DNA of 64,000 nt from BJ22 sp021298375 (GCA_046343015.1 JBKDOL010000039.1:1-64000); one strand, 5' to 3'. Numbered from the stretch's first letter, positions 1 through 8,791 are shown. Translations and numbers: made by a program. Notes: generated by a model not told the origin, from the sequence alone.

Positions 1-11
1 CCTGAGATAAA

Positions 12-111
12 TGGCGGAAGCGCATGGGAATCGAACCCACCAACCCCATGTTTTCCATGCGGCTCGACGGTTTTGAAGACCGCGCCGGGCACCAGCCCTG
101 GTTCCGCTTCC
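12..111 (-). tRNA. selC: tRNA-Sec (anticodon UCA)
   Basis: A 100-nt tRNA on the minus strand. Its 5' end GGAAGCGG and 3' end GCGCTTCCGCCA form the acceptor stem, with an encoded CCA. The anticodon loop is CTTCAAA with UCA at 74-76, followed by a long variable arm and a T arm with GGTTCGATTCC. The acceptor ends, the CTTCAAA loop and the extended variable arm match bacterial selC genes, which decode in-frame UGA as selenocysteine with SelB and SelA. Seven acceptor pairs are Watson-Crick; the eighth position expected in bacterial tRNA-Sec is G-G here. A UCA suppressor tRNA of another type is less likely because of the 5-bp T stem and the long arm. selA, selB and selD are not in this window. Confidence 0.93.
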
Positions 112-152
112 GAATTCGGTAAGCCTCTTGGTTATAGCAAGTCGGCGTGCTC

Positions 153-218
153 GCGCCCAATCCGGCACGCCCCCAATCCGGTACGCGGCCAATCCGGCAC
201 GCGCCCAATCCGGCACGG
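153..218. repeat. 16-bp tandem repeat, 4 copies
   Basis: The core CCAATCCGG begins at 157, 173, 189 and 205, an exact 16-bp period with a few substitutions between copies. It lies between the selenocysteine tRNA and the DUF1569 gene. No gene is visible between 112 and 382. Confidence 0.85.
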
Positions 219-335
219 CCGCGAGGACCTAAAGCCGTGAAAGAGCAAGCGAGGCTGGGGCGAGTTGGGCAGGGAATGGTGCTGACGGGAAGAGCCACAC
301 GCGGGCGTGCTTGGGCGGTCGGTATTTCGCGGTTC

Positions 336-383
336 GCCTCCTGCGGCCTTGCGCGAATTGCCTCGTGCGGCCTTGCGCGAACT
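336..383. repeat. 24-bp direct repeat, 2 copies
   Basis: TGCGGCCTTGCGCGAA occurs at 342-357 and 366-381, a 24-bp period. The second copy touches the stop codon of the minus-strand gene that ends at 383. Confidence 0.7.
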
Positions 384-871
384 CAATACCGCAAAAAACT
401 CAAATGCAATTCGGCATGCCTGATGTTCAGGCGAACCCGGTCAGCCATCGACATGGGGCCAAACGCTGGGCTGTCGTAGGTGCACGGCTCGCCGCTTTCC
501 AGCCGCTTCAATGCGGCCCGGTAACGCTGTAAGCCGGTGGCGGTGGAGACCTCTTCTTGACCGACGGTTCCAGCTTTGATTCCGGGGATCCTCACTCCGG
601 GGCGCATTCCCTTTGACAAAAACCCAGGGAGCATCCAGCGGAGCAGCCAGCGCAGAATCAGGTTGGGGCGATCGATCGGATAGCCTGTGTAACCATACTC
701 GATCCAGGCTGCCAGATGGGTCAGGATTTGCCCAGGAGTCCAGTGTCCGACGGCAGCCAATTCCCCCTTCCGGTCAGCGACTTCGATCCGGTCCAATTCG
801 TTGCCGATTTGCTCGAGCGAATCCCAGTGCAAGACGCGCCGGCTTTCAGTTTGATATTTTGCGGTTCCCAT
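383..871 (-). CDS. DUF1569 family protein (DinB-like fold)
   Basis: 162 aa. The segment GHWTPGQILTHLAAWIEYG near residue 35 and the C-terminal HAELHLSFLRY are typical of DUF1569, a family of the DinB/YfiT-like four-helix-bundle superfamily whose histidines can bind a metal; the biochemical role is unknown. The open frame continues upstream to 1276, but I start at the ATG at 871 because a GGAG lies about 8 nt before it and the upstream translation has no protein character. No signal peptide, so probably cytoplasmic. It stands alone, divergent from accD, and its 3' end runs into a short direct repeat. Family assignment is fairly secure; function is not. Confidence 0.75.
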   Translation of the reverse strand: MGTAKYQTESRRVLHWDSLEQIGNELDRIEVADRKGELAAVGHWTPGQILTHLAAWIEYGYTGYPIDRPNLILRWLLRWMLPGFLSKGMRPGVRIPGIKAGTVGQEEVSTATGLQRYRAALKRLESGEPCTYDSPAFGPMSMADRVRLNIRHAELHLSFLRY

Positions 872-1233
872 TGGCGTTCTCCGAGTTTGCTGGCTAAAGA
901 CTTGATTCGAAGTTGGCACCGGGGTATTGGTTCCCCGGTTCGTCCCTGACCAACTGGAAATGGCGCTCGCATTCCCCGCGAGGCCTCTAACCGACGACCG
1001 AGGCCTGCAGGCAGGCGAGAAATCGCCCCGCCTTCGATGGTCGCCTGAGTGAAATGATTGTAATTTTCGGCTGGGAATCGAGGGACGGGACAGAAAGAGG
1101 AACAGACTTGGAACGGGACCGAGCGAGCCTGGCAAGTTGTCGGAAATGGCCTGATTCCAACTCTCCAGAAAGGGAGCCCTCAGGTCGGCTCGCCCCGGAG
1201 CATGTCGATCGGGGTGGCGAATCGACCTGCATC

Positions 1234-1275
1234 CATTCCCATGCAGCCATTCCCACGTGCCCATTCCCATCGTCA
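1234..1275. repeat. 14-bp degenerate tandem repeat, 3 copies
   Basis: CATTCCC starts at 1234, 1248 and 1262, a strict 14-bp spacing. The last copy overlaps the possible -35 element of accD. Confidence 0.65.
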
Positions 1276-1298
1276 AACCAGCCTCTCTGGGGCATAAT
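1270..1298 (+). promoter_or_regulatory. possible accD promoter
   Basis: CATAAT at 1293-1298 resembles a sigma70 -10 element. TCGTCA at 1270-1275 lies 17 bp upstream and matches TTGACA at 4 of 6 positions. It would give a leader of about 85 nt before accD. Prediction only. Confidence 0.35.
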
Positions 1299-1387
1299 AG
1301 GCAGAGCTTCGGTTCGTTTGGTGCCCGCTCCCGGTGCGCTCTCGAAAACGATCATTAGACAGCAATTTGGCAAGGTGGTTTCCCCTC

Positions 1388-2236
1388 ATGTCCGATACCC
1401 TTGAAAACCAGACGACCTCCGGCGCGGCTCGCACCAAGAAACGCGGTGTCCCCGAAGGCACCTGGATCCAGTGCCCCGGCTGCAAGGCGGCGGTGTTCCG
1501 CAAGGAAGCGGAAAAGCGGATGAATGTCTGCCCGGAATGTCAGTATCACATGTACGTCTCTGCCCAGCAGCGGATCGAACAGGTACTCGACGAGGGAACG
1601 TTCGAAGAGTGGGATGCCAATTTGATGCCGGTAGACCCGCTGCAGTTCTCCGACAGTCGACCCTATGCCGAGCGCCTCGTGGCTGAGCAGGCCAAAACCG
1701 GTCTGCGGGATGCGGCGATCACGGGCTGTGGGATGATTCGTGCCCGGCGAGTTGCCTTTGGCGTCACCGACTCCGCGTTCATCATGGGGAGTATGGGCTC
1801 GGTCGTGGGTGAGCGCTTGGCCCGGCTGGTCGAGCGGGCGACGGAAGAGCGGCTTCCGCTGATCATCATCAGTGGTTCTGGGGGTGGCGCCCGGATGCAC
1901 GAGGGGATTCTCTCCCTGATGCAGATGGCCAAGGTTTCGGCTGCTTTGGCCCGTTATGACAAGGCGGGCGGGCTTTACATCTCGGTCTTGACCAATCCAA
2001 CGATGGGCGGGGTCGCGGCGAGCTTCGCTTCTCTGGGGGATGTGATTTTTGCGGAACCCAAAGCGCTGATTGGCTTTGCCGGCCCCCGGACGATCAAGGC
2101 CACGATTCGGATTGAATTGCCCGAAGGTTTTCAAACCAGCGAGTTCCTCTTAAAGCACGGTTTTGTCGACAGAATCGTGTCACGCGAAAAACTGAAAAGC
2201 GAAATCGCCCGGACAATCGACTACTGCGGGAAGTAG
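1388..2236 (+). CDS. accD: acetyl-CoA carboxylase carboxyltransferase subunit beta
   Basis: 282 aa. AccD pairs with AccA to transfer the carboxyl group from carboxybiotin to acetyl-CoA, giving malonyl-CoA, the first step of fatty acid synthesis. The N-terminal zinc ribbon is visible as CPGC and CPEC (residues about 23-46). The crotonase-like carboxyltransferase fold follows, with GSMGSVVGERLARLVERA and the oxyanion segment SGSGGGARMHEG, then NPTMGGVAASFASLGD. Length and motif order fit the family. The start is the ATG at 1388, preceded by AAGGTGG; the frame opens further upstream, but residues before MSDTLENQ are not conserved in character. accA is not adjacent, and the gene looks monocistronic. 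Confidence 0.95.
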   Translation: MSDTLENQTTSGAARTKKRGVPEGTWIQCPGCKAAVFRKEAEKRMNVCPECQYHMYVSAQQRIEQVLDEGTFEEWDANLMPVDPLQFSDSRPYAERLVAEQAKTGLRDAAITGCGMIRARRVAFGVTDSAFIMGSMGSVVGERLARLVERATEERLPLIIISGSGGGARMHEGILSLMQMAKVSAALARYDKAGGLYISVLTNPTMGGVAASFASLGDVIFAEPKALIGFAGPRTIKATIRIELPEGFQTSEFLLKHGFVDRIVSREKLKSEIARTIDYCGK

Positions 2237-2351
2237 GCAAATCGGGCTCGGTCTGCTGAGGTTACCCGAGGTCCGAAGTCGCAGAACGGTTGAATTCGCT
2301 ACCCGCCATTAAGGGCCGAGTCGATTTCCTCAGCGTCGGGCGGGACAAACT

Positions 2352-2379
2352 TTGGGATTTCCCGGCTTCTGCCTATACT
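2352..2379 (+). promoter_or_regulatory. possible promoter of kinase gene
   Basis: TATACT at 2374-2379 with TTGGGA at 2352-2357, a 16-bp spacer, about 60 nt before the kinase start. This is the best sigma70-like pair I noticed in the window. Sequence match only. Confidence 0.4.
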
Positions 2380-2438
2380 TGATTGGTCGGCCGTATTGCC
2401 GTCCGCACAGGAAGTAACTTCAAAAGTCTGGCTGCTCG

Positions 2439-3326
2439 ATGGGAATTCTCGACCGGTTTGCGGGTCTCTTCAAATCCAAGGGCTCGGAGCGTCTCGACAT
2501 CTCGAAACGTTTCCGCCTGGAGCGACACGCCTTTACCGGAACGATGTCCAAGTTTCATGTGGCTCATGAAATTGCCACCGGCAAGGTTTTCGGCATCAAG
2601 CTTTTGGACGCCGAAAAGTTGGCCCAGTTCCGCGACCGCTTTAAGGGGCTGAAGCGGCCTGAGGAAGGTGAAATCGGGATGAAGATCGACCATCCCCGAG
2701 TCGCCAAGACCTACGAGTACGGCAAAACGACTCAAGGCCAAGAGTACATTCTGATGGAGTACATCGATGGCCCCGGGGTCAACACCCTCGTCCGGGACCT
2801 CGCTTTCGACTGGGTTCCCTGGCGTTTGACTCACATTCGCCAGATGGCCGAAGGAATTCAGGCGGTCCACGATGCCGGCTTCATTCACCGCGACATCTGT
2901 CCGCGGAACTTTATCTGCTACAAGGATTACTCGTGGCTGAAGCTGATTGACTTCGGCCTGACGGTTCCCAATGAACCACCCTTTCGGCAGCCCGGCAACC
3001 GGACCGGAACTCCGCAGTACATGGCGCCTGAAATCATTCGGCGCCGAGCCACCGACCAGCGAGTCGACATTTTTGCCTTCGGCGTTACGGTTTATCGAAT
3101 GCTCACCAACGAGCATCCCTGGGGCGCGACGGATACAACGGCCCTGGCTGCCCTCGCGCACGATCAGAAAAAGGCCGAAGACATTCTCAAGTATCGGCCC
3201 AACTTGAACGCCAAGCTGGCTCGCGCCGTGCATCGCTGCCTCGAAATCAAACCTGAGGCCCGGTTTGAATCCTGCCGGCAGTTTCTCTCCTCGATCGCCG
3301 ATGTCAAATCGGAGGATGAGGTCTGA
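2439..3326 (+). CDS. serine/threonine protein kinase, single-domain
   Basis: 295 aa, one Hanks-type kinase domain with no membrane segment or sensor domain, so probably a soluble cytoplasmic kinase. The VFGIKLLD lysine fits subdomain II, the catalytic loop reads HRDICPRNF, the metal-binding motif is IDFGL, the activation segment ends in TPQYMAPE, and VDIFAFGVTVYRML follows. Two things are odd. The glycine-rich loop before the lysine is poorly conserved (FTGTMSKFHVAH). The catalytic loop has Cys where most kinases carry the HRDLK lysine, while the aspartate and asparagine remain. It may therefore be a weak kinase or a pseudokinase. Neighbours give no clue to a substrate. Confidence 0.9.
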   Translation: MGILDRFAGLFKSKGSERLDISKRFRLERHAFTGTMSKFHVAHEIATGKVFGIKLLDAEKLAQFRDRFKGLKRPEEGEIGMKIDHPRVAKTYEYGKTTQGQEYILMEYIDGPGVNTLVRDLAFDWVPWRLTHIRQMAEGIQAVHDAGFIHRDICPRNFICYKDYSWLKLIDFGLTVPNEPPFRQPGNRTGTPQYMAPEIIRRRATDQRVDIFAFGVTVYRMLTNEHPWGATDTTALAALAHDQKKAEDILKYRPNLNAKLARAVHRCLEIKPEARFESCRQFLSSIADVKSEDEV

Positions 3327-3388
3327 CAGCGAGCCGCTCGTGGGGCGGAATTGGTCGGTCTGTGCTGTCGGCCAGCTCCCATTCGTGC

Positions 3389-3394
3389 CATAAT
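3389..3394 (+). promoter_or_regulatory. possible -10 element (CATAAT)
   Basis: CATAAT 55 nt upstream of the MFS start. It is the same hexamer as seen before accD and before the thioredoxin-fold gene at 32585. I see no good -35 element. Confidence 0.25.
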
Positions 3395-3449
3395 CGGCAA
3401 CCAAACGCCGGTGCGGTCGCAGTTCAAACGGATTGGAGTTTGTTGAACC

Positions 3450-4922
3450 ATGTCCCCAGCCACTCCCAGGTCGCCGGATTCCGCCCAGTCGGATAAATCC
3501 AAGTCAGACATAGCCAAGTCGGAAGCCAGCGGACGCAACTGGTTTTTGCGGCTGAACAAGTACCAGTGGTTCGTGCTGGTGGTCGCGGCGTTGGGCTGGT
3601 TGTTTGACACGATGGACCAGCAGCTGTTTGCCTTGGCCCGCACCCCCGCCATGCGGGAATTGCTTGCCGAAACCCGTCTCGTCGATGGCCAGCCGCAAGT
3701 GATTGCGGCGAGCAAGGATGACGTGAATTTCTACGGCGGGATCTGCACCAGCGTGTTTATGATTGGCTGGGCTGTCGGCGGTTTGATCTTTGGCGTGCTG
3801 GGCGACCGCTACGGCCGGGTCCGGGTGATGCTCTGGACGATTCTGCTCTACTCGCTGTTTACCGGACTGAGTTCTTTTTCGCGCGGGATCTGGGACTTCG
3901 CCTTGTTCCGCTTTTTGACCGGGTTAGGTGTGGGCGGAGAGTTTGCCGTCGGCGTCGCGCTGGTGGCTGAAGTGATGCCCAACTCGATTCGCCAATATGC
4001 CCTCGGGTTTCTGCAAAGCTGCTCGACGATTGGCAACGTGACGGCAGCGGTGATCAACATCAATTTGGGAATTGCCGAGGGGAATGGGGCCCTCAAGTCG
4101 ATGGAGCTCGCCGGACAACCGCTCACCGCCTGGCGACTGATGTTCCTGATCGGAGCCCTTCCCGCACTGCTGGTGATCGTGATTCGGGCCAGGCTCAAGG
4201 AGCCGGAATCGTGGGTTGCACTCCAGGCGGGGGCGGATAAGTCTCAGCTGGGGAGTTACCGCGAATTATTCTCGGTTCGCTGGCGACGCAACGCGATCGT
4301 CGGGTTCCTGTTGGGCCTCAGCGGAGTCGTCGGCCTTTGGGGAATCGGATTCTTTACCTTTGACTTGATCAATGTGGTCGCGACCAGTCGCTTCGAGGCC
4401 GAGGGCCTCGCCAAGGAGCACGTTGCCGCGAAGGTTGCTTTTTGGGTTGGAATGACCTCGGTTATGCTCAACGCCGGCGCCTTCTTCGGGATGAACGCAT
4501 TCAGCTACATGGCGGCCAGCTTCGGCCGGAAACCGACTTTTTTGCTCTGCCTGATCCTGGCTGCCCTGAGCACGATTCTGGTTTACTCCCAACTCGACCA
4601 GTTTCACGAAATCTTCTGGATGGTTCCGCTGATGGGATTCTGGCAACTCTCGCTGTTCGGAGGCTATGCGATTTATTTTCCCGAACTATTCCCCACTCGG
4701 CTCCGATCGACCGGTGTCAGTTTCTGTTACAACGTCGGGCGCCTCGTCGCGGCCGTTGGTCCGCTGACTTTGGGTTATCTCACCAAGTACGTTTTCAATC
4801 AAGAGAACGGCTATCAGCAAGGCTTTCGCTGGGCTGCCATCTCGATGTGCAGCTTCTTCCTCGTCGGCATCGTCGCCTTGGCCTTTGCCCCCGAGACCAA
4901 AGACCAGCCATTACCGGAGTGA
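3450..4922 (+). CDS. MFS transporter (sugar/metabolite symporter type)
   Basis: 490 aa with about 12 hydrophobic helices after a hydrophilic Ser/Lys-rich N-terminus of about 30 residues. The loop 2-3 signature GVLGDRYGRVRVM and the segment RFLTGLGVGGEFAVGVALVAE place it in the major facilitator superfamily, close to the sugar- or organic-acid:H+ symporter branches. The C-terminal half has FGRKPTF and the loop ELFPTRLRSTGVSFCYNVGR, which resembles the sugar-porter PERRAGR region. A 60-residue luminal loop follows helix 1. The substrate cannot be read from sequence and no catabolic gene lies nearby. Inner membrane. Confidence 0.88.
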   Translation: MSPATPRSPDSAQSDKSKSDIAKSEASGRNWFLRLNKYQWFVLVVAALGWLFDTMDQQLFALARTPAMRELLAETRLVDGQPQVIAASKDDVNFYGGICTSVFMIGWAVGGLIFGVLGDRYGRVRVMLWTILLYSLFTGLSSFSRGIWDFALFRFLTGLGVGGEFAVGVALVAEVMPNSIRQYALGFLQSCSTIGNVTAAVININLGIAEGNGALKSMELAGQPLTAWRLMFLIGALPALLVIVIRARLKEPESWVALQAGADKSQLGSYRELFSVRWRRNAIVGFLLGLSGVVGLWGIGFFTFDLINVVATSRFEAEGLAKEHVAAKVAFWVGMTSVMLNAGAFFGMNAFSYMAASFGRKPTFLLCLILAALSTILVYSQLDQFHEIFWMVPLMGFWQLSLFGGYAIYFPELFPTRLRSTGVSFCYNVGRLVAAVGPLTLGYLTKYVFNQENGYQQGFRWAAISMCSFFLVGIVALAFAPETKDQPLPE

Positions 4923-5122
4923 GCGTCGCTGTGGGAACAATGGCGTCTCGCTGGCGGTTCGAACACGCTGGCCACAAACTCAAGCCCGAGGGGCAGAGCC
5001 TTCCCGCCGAGGCGTCAGCCGGTCCATGCCGGTTCTTGCCATGGTCGCTTGAGAGTTTCGAATCGCCTCTTGGGCTTGCTTCGCTTCAAGGAGGTTTCCT
5101 CCCTGATTTCGCCTCGTCTTCG

Positions 5123-5170
5123 CGATGGCCCATGCTCACGATGGCCCATGCTCACGATGGCCCGTGCTCG
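5123..5170. repeat. 16-bp tandem repeat, 3 copies
   Basis: CGATGGCCCATGCTCA at 5123-5138 and 5139-5154 is identical; the copy at 5155-5170 has two changes. It lies in the convergent gap between the MFS gene and the RND gene, ending 13 bp from the RND stop codon. Confidence 0.9.
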
Positions 5171-5183
5171 GAGTGGACGGATC

Positions 5184-7517
5184 TCAGGCAGCCTTGTGAT
5201 TGCTCGCCGCGCGAGGAGTTTGTTCACCCTCGTTATCCCCGTGACTCATTCGCACCAGGAACAAGCGGCCCAAGGGAGAGAGCAGCAGGGCTGGCAGGAA
5301 GACCAAGTCGCCAATCAATCCGACCAGCAGCATCAGGCACATCAGGGCGGAGAAGCGGACGGTGGGCAAAAACTCGCTGAACAGGAATGGAGCCACGCCC
5401 AACCCGCAAATCAGGGTTGAGTCGATCATTGACTTGCCGCAATGGTGAAAGGCGTGTTCCACCGCTCCGTACCGAGTGAGCCCGCGTTCCAGACCGCGCC
5501 GATACCAGGCGAGAAAGTGAATGGTGTCGTCGACGGCGATTCCCATTGCCACGCTCGCCGTCATGACCGAGCCGATATCAATCAGCCATCCGGTCCAGCC
5601 CATAATGCCAAAGATGACGATGGGCGGCAGGATGTTTGGCAGCATCGAAATCAGTCCCGCCCAGAAGCCGCGGGCCACCCACATCATCACGAGACTGATC
5701 GTTGCGAAGGCCCAGAGGAAACTCGACATCAAGTCGCTCAGAACCTGGTGCTGGGCGCGGTAGATCATTGGCACGCCACCGGTGATCACAAAATCGAAGC
5801 TGCCCGGCTGTCCCCGCTGTGTCAAGCCTTGGTTGATTCGTTCGACGTGTTTGGACACCAGTGATTTGATCGAGTCGAGCAGGTAGCCGTAATCGACGTC
5901 GTTCATTGCGGCTATTCTGAGGCTGATTCGCCAGAGTTGTTCGCCTTCGGCGTAGCCGATCAATCCCCCGTCCGCAAATTGAGGCAGGCTGTTTTCCCAA
6001 GCCTCCCGCATCAACCGCTTTTCCATTTCATTGCGAATCCCTCGGCCCCGCTGCATTTCGGGGCGGAAGGTAGCGGCGGAATAAGATGCGGAAATGTTGG
6101 GGTCTTCGTGAATCGCCAATTCCAGATTCGCCAGAACCAGCATCCGATCGTAGTCGCTCAAAGGATGTTCCTGCGGCACCCGCAGAATCACCTCCATTGG
6201 TACCAGAGGTCCGAGTTTCTCCTCGAGCCATTTGTAGTCTTTGATGATTTTGGTCGATTCGGCAAATCGCCCCTGGATTTTCACCGTCGACTGCAAATCA
6301 AGACAGCCCCAGCCAACGCCGACCAAACCGGCAATGAATAAGAGCGAGACCAGAAACGGCGACACACTCCCCAGCCAGGCGCAGCCCTTCAGGAAGGGGC
6401 TCATCGGCAGGTCGCTCTCATCTTCCAGTTCATGCCGGCTGTGGACCAATGGCCGCCACTTGGCAAGAAGGTGCAGGATGGTGGGTACCAGCCAAATCAT
6501 CAGGGGCAGGGCCAGCATCACGGCGGCGGCTGAGTACAAGCCAAAAAGTTTGATCGGCACAATCTGGCTGGTGGCCAGTGAGGCCAAGCCCAAGGCCGTG
6601 GTGAATGTCGAAAGGAATACTGGCATCGCACCGTAGCGAACCGCTTCCTCAATCGGCTGTTCCGCGTGGCGCACATACCGGGCCTTGACGTAGTAGTTGG
6701 TCATGTGCACGCAGCCCGAGACCGCCAAGATGAAGGCGAGTGTCGGGAGCATGATCATGGTCAAGTTCATCGAGCCGCCGGTCCAGTAGAGCAGGGCCAG
6801 CGCAATCAGACCGCAGTAGCCGGCGACTCCCAGAATGACACCCGTCAGCAGCAGGTTCCGCAGCCGAAACCAAGTCAGTGCCAGAACGACCAATGCGGTC
6901 AGTCCGATGTAGGTCTGGAGCGAGCGTTTGCTTTCCTGGTCGATGGTCGCTCCGTCGACTGTCGGCCCGCCAAGATGCAAGTCTTGCGGCTCGAGACCGA
7001 TTGAATCACGGGTGACCTTGTTGAGCAGCTGGACGACCTTGGTCCGATTTTTGGCCGAGTTCGCTCCCGGAAAGGCGAGTAAGCAGGTCGTCTGGCGGTC
7101 CGGCCCGAGAAACACTCCGGTGCAGCGACGAATCGCCTCCTCTTCAGAGACATTGGCCCCGACAACTTTGCTCAGGATTTCCGGGCCGGTCAGCACCTGC
7201 GAAAAAACCGGCTGGCCCAGCTCGTCGCGCTGGGCTCTCAAGGCGTCGGCCAATTTTGGCAAGCGCTGGTCATTGAGCTGGCAATCGGGCCAGGACACGA
7301 CCACCATCTCATCGACGCCAAAATTCTGGACAAACCAGTCGTATTGTTCGGCCTCGAGAAACCCCTTGGGGAGCCATTGGCGGATGTCGTTGGAAAATCG
7401 GGAAAGGACCCCGATCCCCCCCCAAATCACAAACGGCATGGTCAGGAGCAGGATCCAAACCAGACCGGTGACATTCGAGACGCGTTCAAATTTTTTCGCT
7501 GACGTATTCACAGGCAA
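5184..7517 (-). CDS. MMPL/RND superfamily transporter
   Basis: 777 aa. Two halves each carry a large extracytoplasmic loop followed by five or six helices, the layout of MMPL-type RND transporters, which use proton motive force to export lipids or other hydrophobic compounds or, in the HpnN branch, to move hopanoids. The second half contains MGIAVDDTIHFLAWYRRG, the transmembrane Asp pair typical of this group, and the first half has the sterol-sensing-like segment around MPVFLSTFTTALGLASLA. The only available starts are TTG at 7517 and GTG at 7511, because no ATG lies near the first helix. No membrane-fusion or outer-membrane partner is adjacent, which fits the stand-alone MMPL branch. Substrate unknown. 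Confidence 0.88.
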   Translation of the reverse strand: MPVNTSAKKFERVSNVTGLVWILLLTMPFVIWGGIGVLSRFSNDIRQWLPKGFLEAEQYDWFVQNFGVDEMVVVSWPDCQLNDQRLPKLADALRAQRDELGQPVFSQVLTGPEILSKVVGANVSEEEAIRRCTGVFLGPDRQTTCLLAFPGANSAKNRTKVVQLLNKVTRDSIGLEPQDLHLGGPTVDGATIDQESKRSLQTYIGLTALVVLALTWFRLRNLLLTGVILGVAGYCGLIALALLYWTGGSMNLTMIMLPTLAFILAVSGCVHMTNYYVKARYVRHAEQPIEEAVRYGAMPVFLSTFTTALGLASLATSQIVPIKLFGLYSAAAVMLALPLMIWLVPTILHLLAKWRPLVHSRHELEDESDLPMSPFLKGCAWLGSVSPFLVSLLFIAGLVGVGWGCLDLQSTVKIQGRFAESTKIIKDYKWLEEKLGPLVPMEVILRVPQEHPLSDYDRMLVLANLELAIHEDPNISASYSAATFRPEMQRGRGIRNEMEKRLMREAWENSLPQFADGGLIGYAEGEQLWRISLRIAAMNDVDYGYLLDSIKSLVSKHVERINQGLTQRGQPGSFDFVITGGVPMIYRAQHQVLSDLMSSFLWAFATISLVMMWVARGFWAGLISMLPNILPPIVIFGIMGWTGWLIDIGSVMTASVAMGIAVDDTIHFLAWYRRGLERGLTRYGAVEHAFHHCGKSMIDSTLICGLGVAPFLFSEFLPTVRFSALMCLMLLVGLIGDLVFLPALLLSPLGRLFLVRMSHGDNEGEQTPRAASNHKAA

Positions 7518-7731
7518 CGCAGACTCAAAGTTCGGCCAGTGAAGTACCAGCCTGAAAGTGGTGGAAGAAACTGCACCCCAAATTTTATGGCGGATAGGCT
7601 GCGGTTAAAACAGGTTGGGCTTGCTGGCGACAGACAAACTCCGCTGCCCAGACCCCGACTACTCAAGGAATTATCGACCGGCAACGGGGGACAGCTACCC
7701 CGAAATCACACGGATTCCGTGTCTCGGAAAA

Positions 7732-7766
7732 GAAAAAAAACCGCAGTCAGCAAGGGCTGACTGCGG
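7732..7766 (-). terminator. intrinsic terminator of the lipoprotein gene
   Basis: A perfect 10-bp stem, CCGCAGTCAG with CTGACTGCGG, and a 6-nt loop. On the minus strand it is followed by eight T. It lies 47 bp past the stop at 7813. Nothing else is visible in 7518-7812. Confidence 0.92.
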
Positions 7767-7812
7767 TCTGCAGGGATTTGCGAATCGAGTGCGGGAGAGG
7801 CCCCGCAGGCTC

Positions 7813-8385
7813 TTAGTAGTTGGAAGTTGCCGGACCGAAGTCCAGGTTGCCGCACATGTGGAAGTGGTTGTGATCCAGGTACAGCACTTCTTGGCAGTCC
7901 TCGTCAATCAGAGTGTGCGGGAACGGCCAGCCGACAATCTTTCGCTCCGAGAAATAAGCGGTGCACTTGTAGTGAGCATGGTGCAACTGTGCCGGGCCAA
8001 TCAGCGGAATAACGCGGGGCGGATCGACGTAGTCGGCGATCTTCTCCTTCACGAAAGTGATATTGTTACGCTGCGTCTCATGGAGGAAGGGAATTCCGCC
8101 TTGAGTGGGGCGAGCCCGCTCCAAGGCCCACCAGACCTCGTCATCGCTGGGTGGGTCGAGGGCGACAATGTTGCCCGAGGTAATGGGTCCAAGAATCGGT
8201 ACCCGAGCGTACCGTTCCTGGATGTGGAACTTATCTTCGTAATTCTTCTGCCAGTATGGAGAAACTGGAATCGGAATACTGAAGATACCGAGCGTCGGTC
8301 CGGTCGATTGGAAGCAGCCGGTCATGGTCAGCGAGCAGCAGGCTGCAATGGCCACCATCAGCAAAGTGAATCGTTGTTTATGCAT
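7813..8385 (-). CDS. putative lipoprotein, planctomycete type
   Basis: 190 aa. A lipoprotein signal is seen: MHKQRF, a hydrophobic stretch, then LTMTGC, giving a lipidated Cys near residue 24. The mature part is rich in Pro, His and aromatic residues with no domain I recognise. The C-terminus has a His cluster (LDHNHFHMCGNLDFG) that could bind metal, but that is inference. I use the ATG at 8385, preceded by AAGGGA, rather than the longer frame from 8451. It has its own terminator downstream, and nearby genes are also exported proteins. Function unknown. Confidence 0.8.
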   Translation of the reverse strand: MHKQRFTLLMVAIAACCSLTMTGCFQSTGPTLGIFSIPIPVSPYWQKNYEDKFHIQERYARVPILGPITSGNIVALDPPSDDEVWWALERARPTQGGIPFLHETQRNNITFVKEKIADYVDPPRVIPLIGPAQLHHAHYKCTAYFSERKIVGWPFPHTLIDEDCQEVLYLDHNHFHMCGNLDFGPATSNY

Positions 8386-8720
8386 CGCAAATCCCTTGTT
8401 GGAAGGCTCGCCCTGCGGCGGCCAAAAGTGGCTCAAGCACTTGAGCCCCACCCTGGTTGACCGGCTCGGACCTCATCTTCCAGCGGTACCTCAAGACCGC
8501 CGGCCAGTGGCCAAGCCGCGAACTCTACCGCTTATATCGAGATAAACTCTGCCGGACTTGCGGATTTTTCTGGTGATTCCGGAATTTCGGATTCGATCGG
8601 CGAGCGTCTCGGGAGCCGCCGCCCAGCTGAATCTACAGTTCCTCGCGAACGCTAGCAGCTCTGCTTGGCCCGGCTGCGCCAACGTCGCGCAACCCGTGCC
8701 GCCGCGATGTCCAGGCGCAT
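8386..8720. other. 335-bp intergenic region
   Basis: Lies between two minus-strand genes. I see no coding character or clear promoter. It must hold the promoter of the lipoprotein gene, since the BON gene ends in a terminator at 8721-8753. Confidence 0.5.
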
Positions 8721-8753
8721 AAAAAAACCCTCGGCAAGTTACCTCGCCGAGGG
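8721..8753 (-). terminator. intrinsic terminator of the BON gene
   Basis: Stem CCCTCGGC (8728-8735) with GCCGAGGG (8746-8753) and a 10-nt loop. On the minus strand it is followed by seven T. It sits 38 bp after the stop at 8792. Confidence 0.9.
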
Positions 8754-8791
8754 TCTCGGATTACGGTTTGTCTTCTCAGTCGACGCGTCGA

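Larger units (their letters stand above)
872..1387. other. 516-bp divergent intergenic region
   Basis: Separates the DUF1569 gene (minus) from accD (plus). I see no convincing gene. It contains a degenerate 14-bp tandem repeat (1234-1275) and a possible accD promoter next to it. Confidence 0.6.

Noticed and set aside
872..1276. Upstream extension of the DUF1569 reading frame on the minus strand
   Set aside because: The ATG at 871 has a good ribosome-binding site, and the upstream translation is compositionally random and contains the degenerate repeat at 1234.
4442..5380. 312-codon plus-strand frame across the end of the MFS gene
   Set aside because: Out-of-frame shadow of the MFS coding sequence running into the noncoding repeat; no family resemblance.
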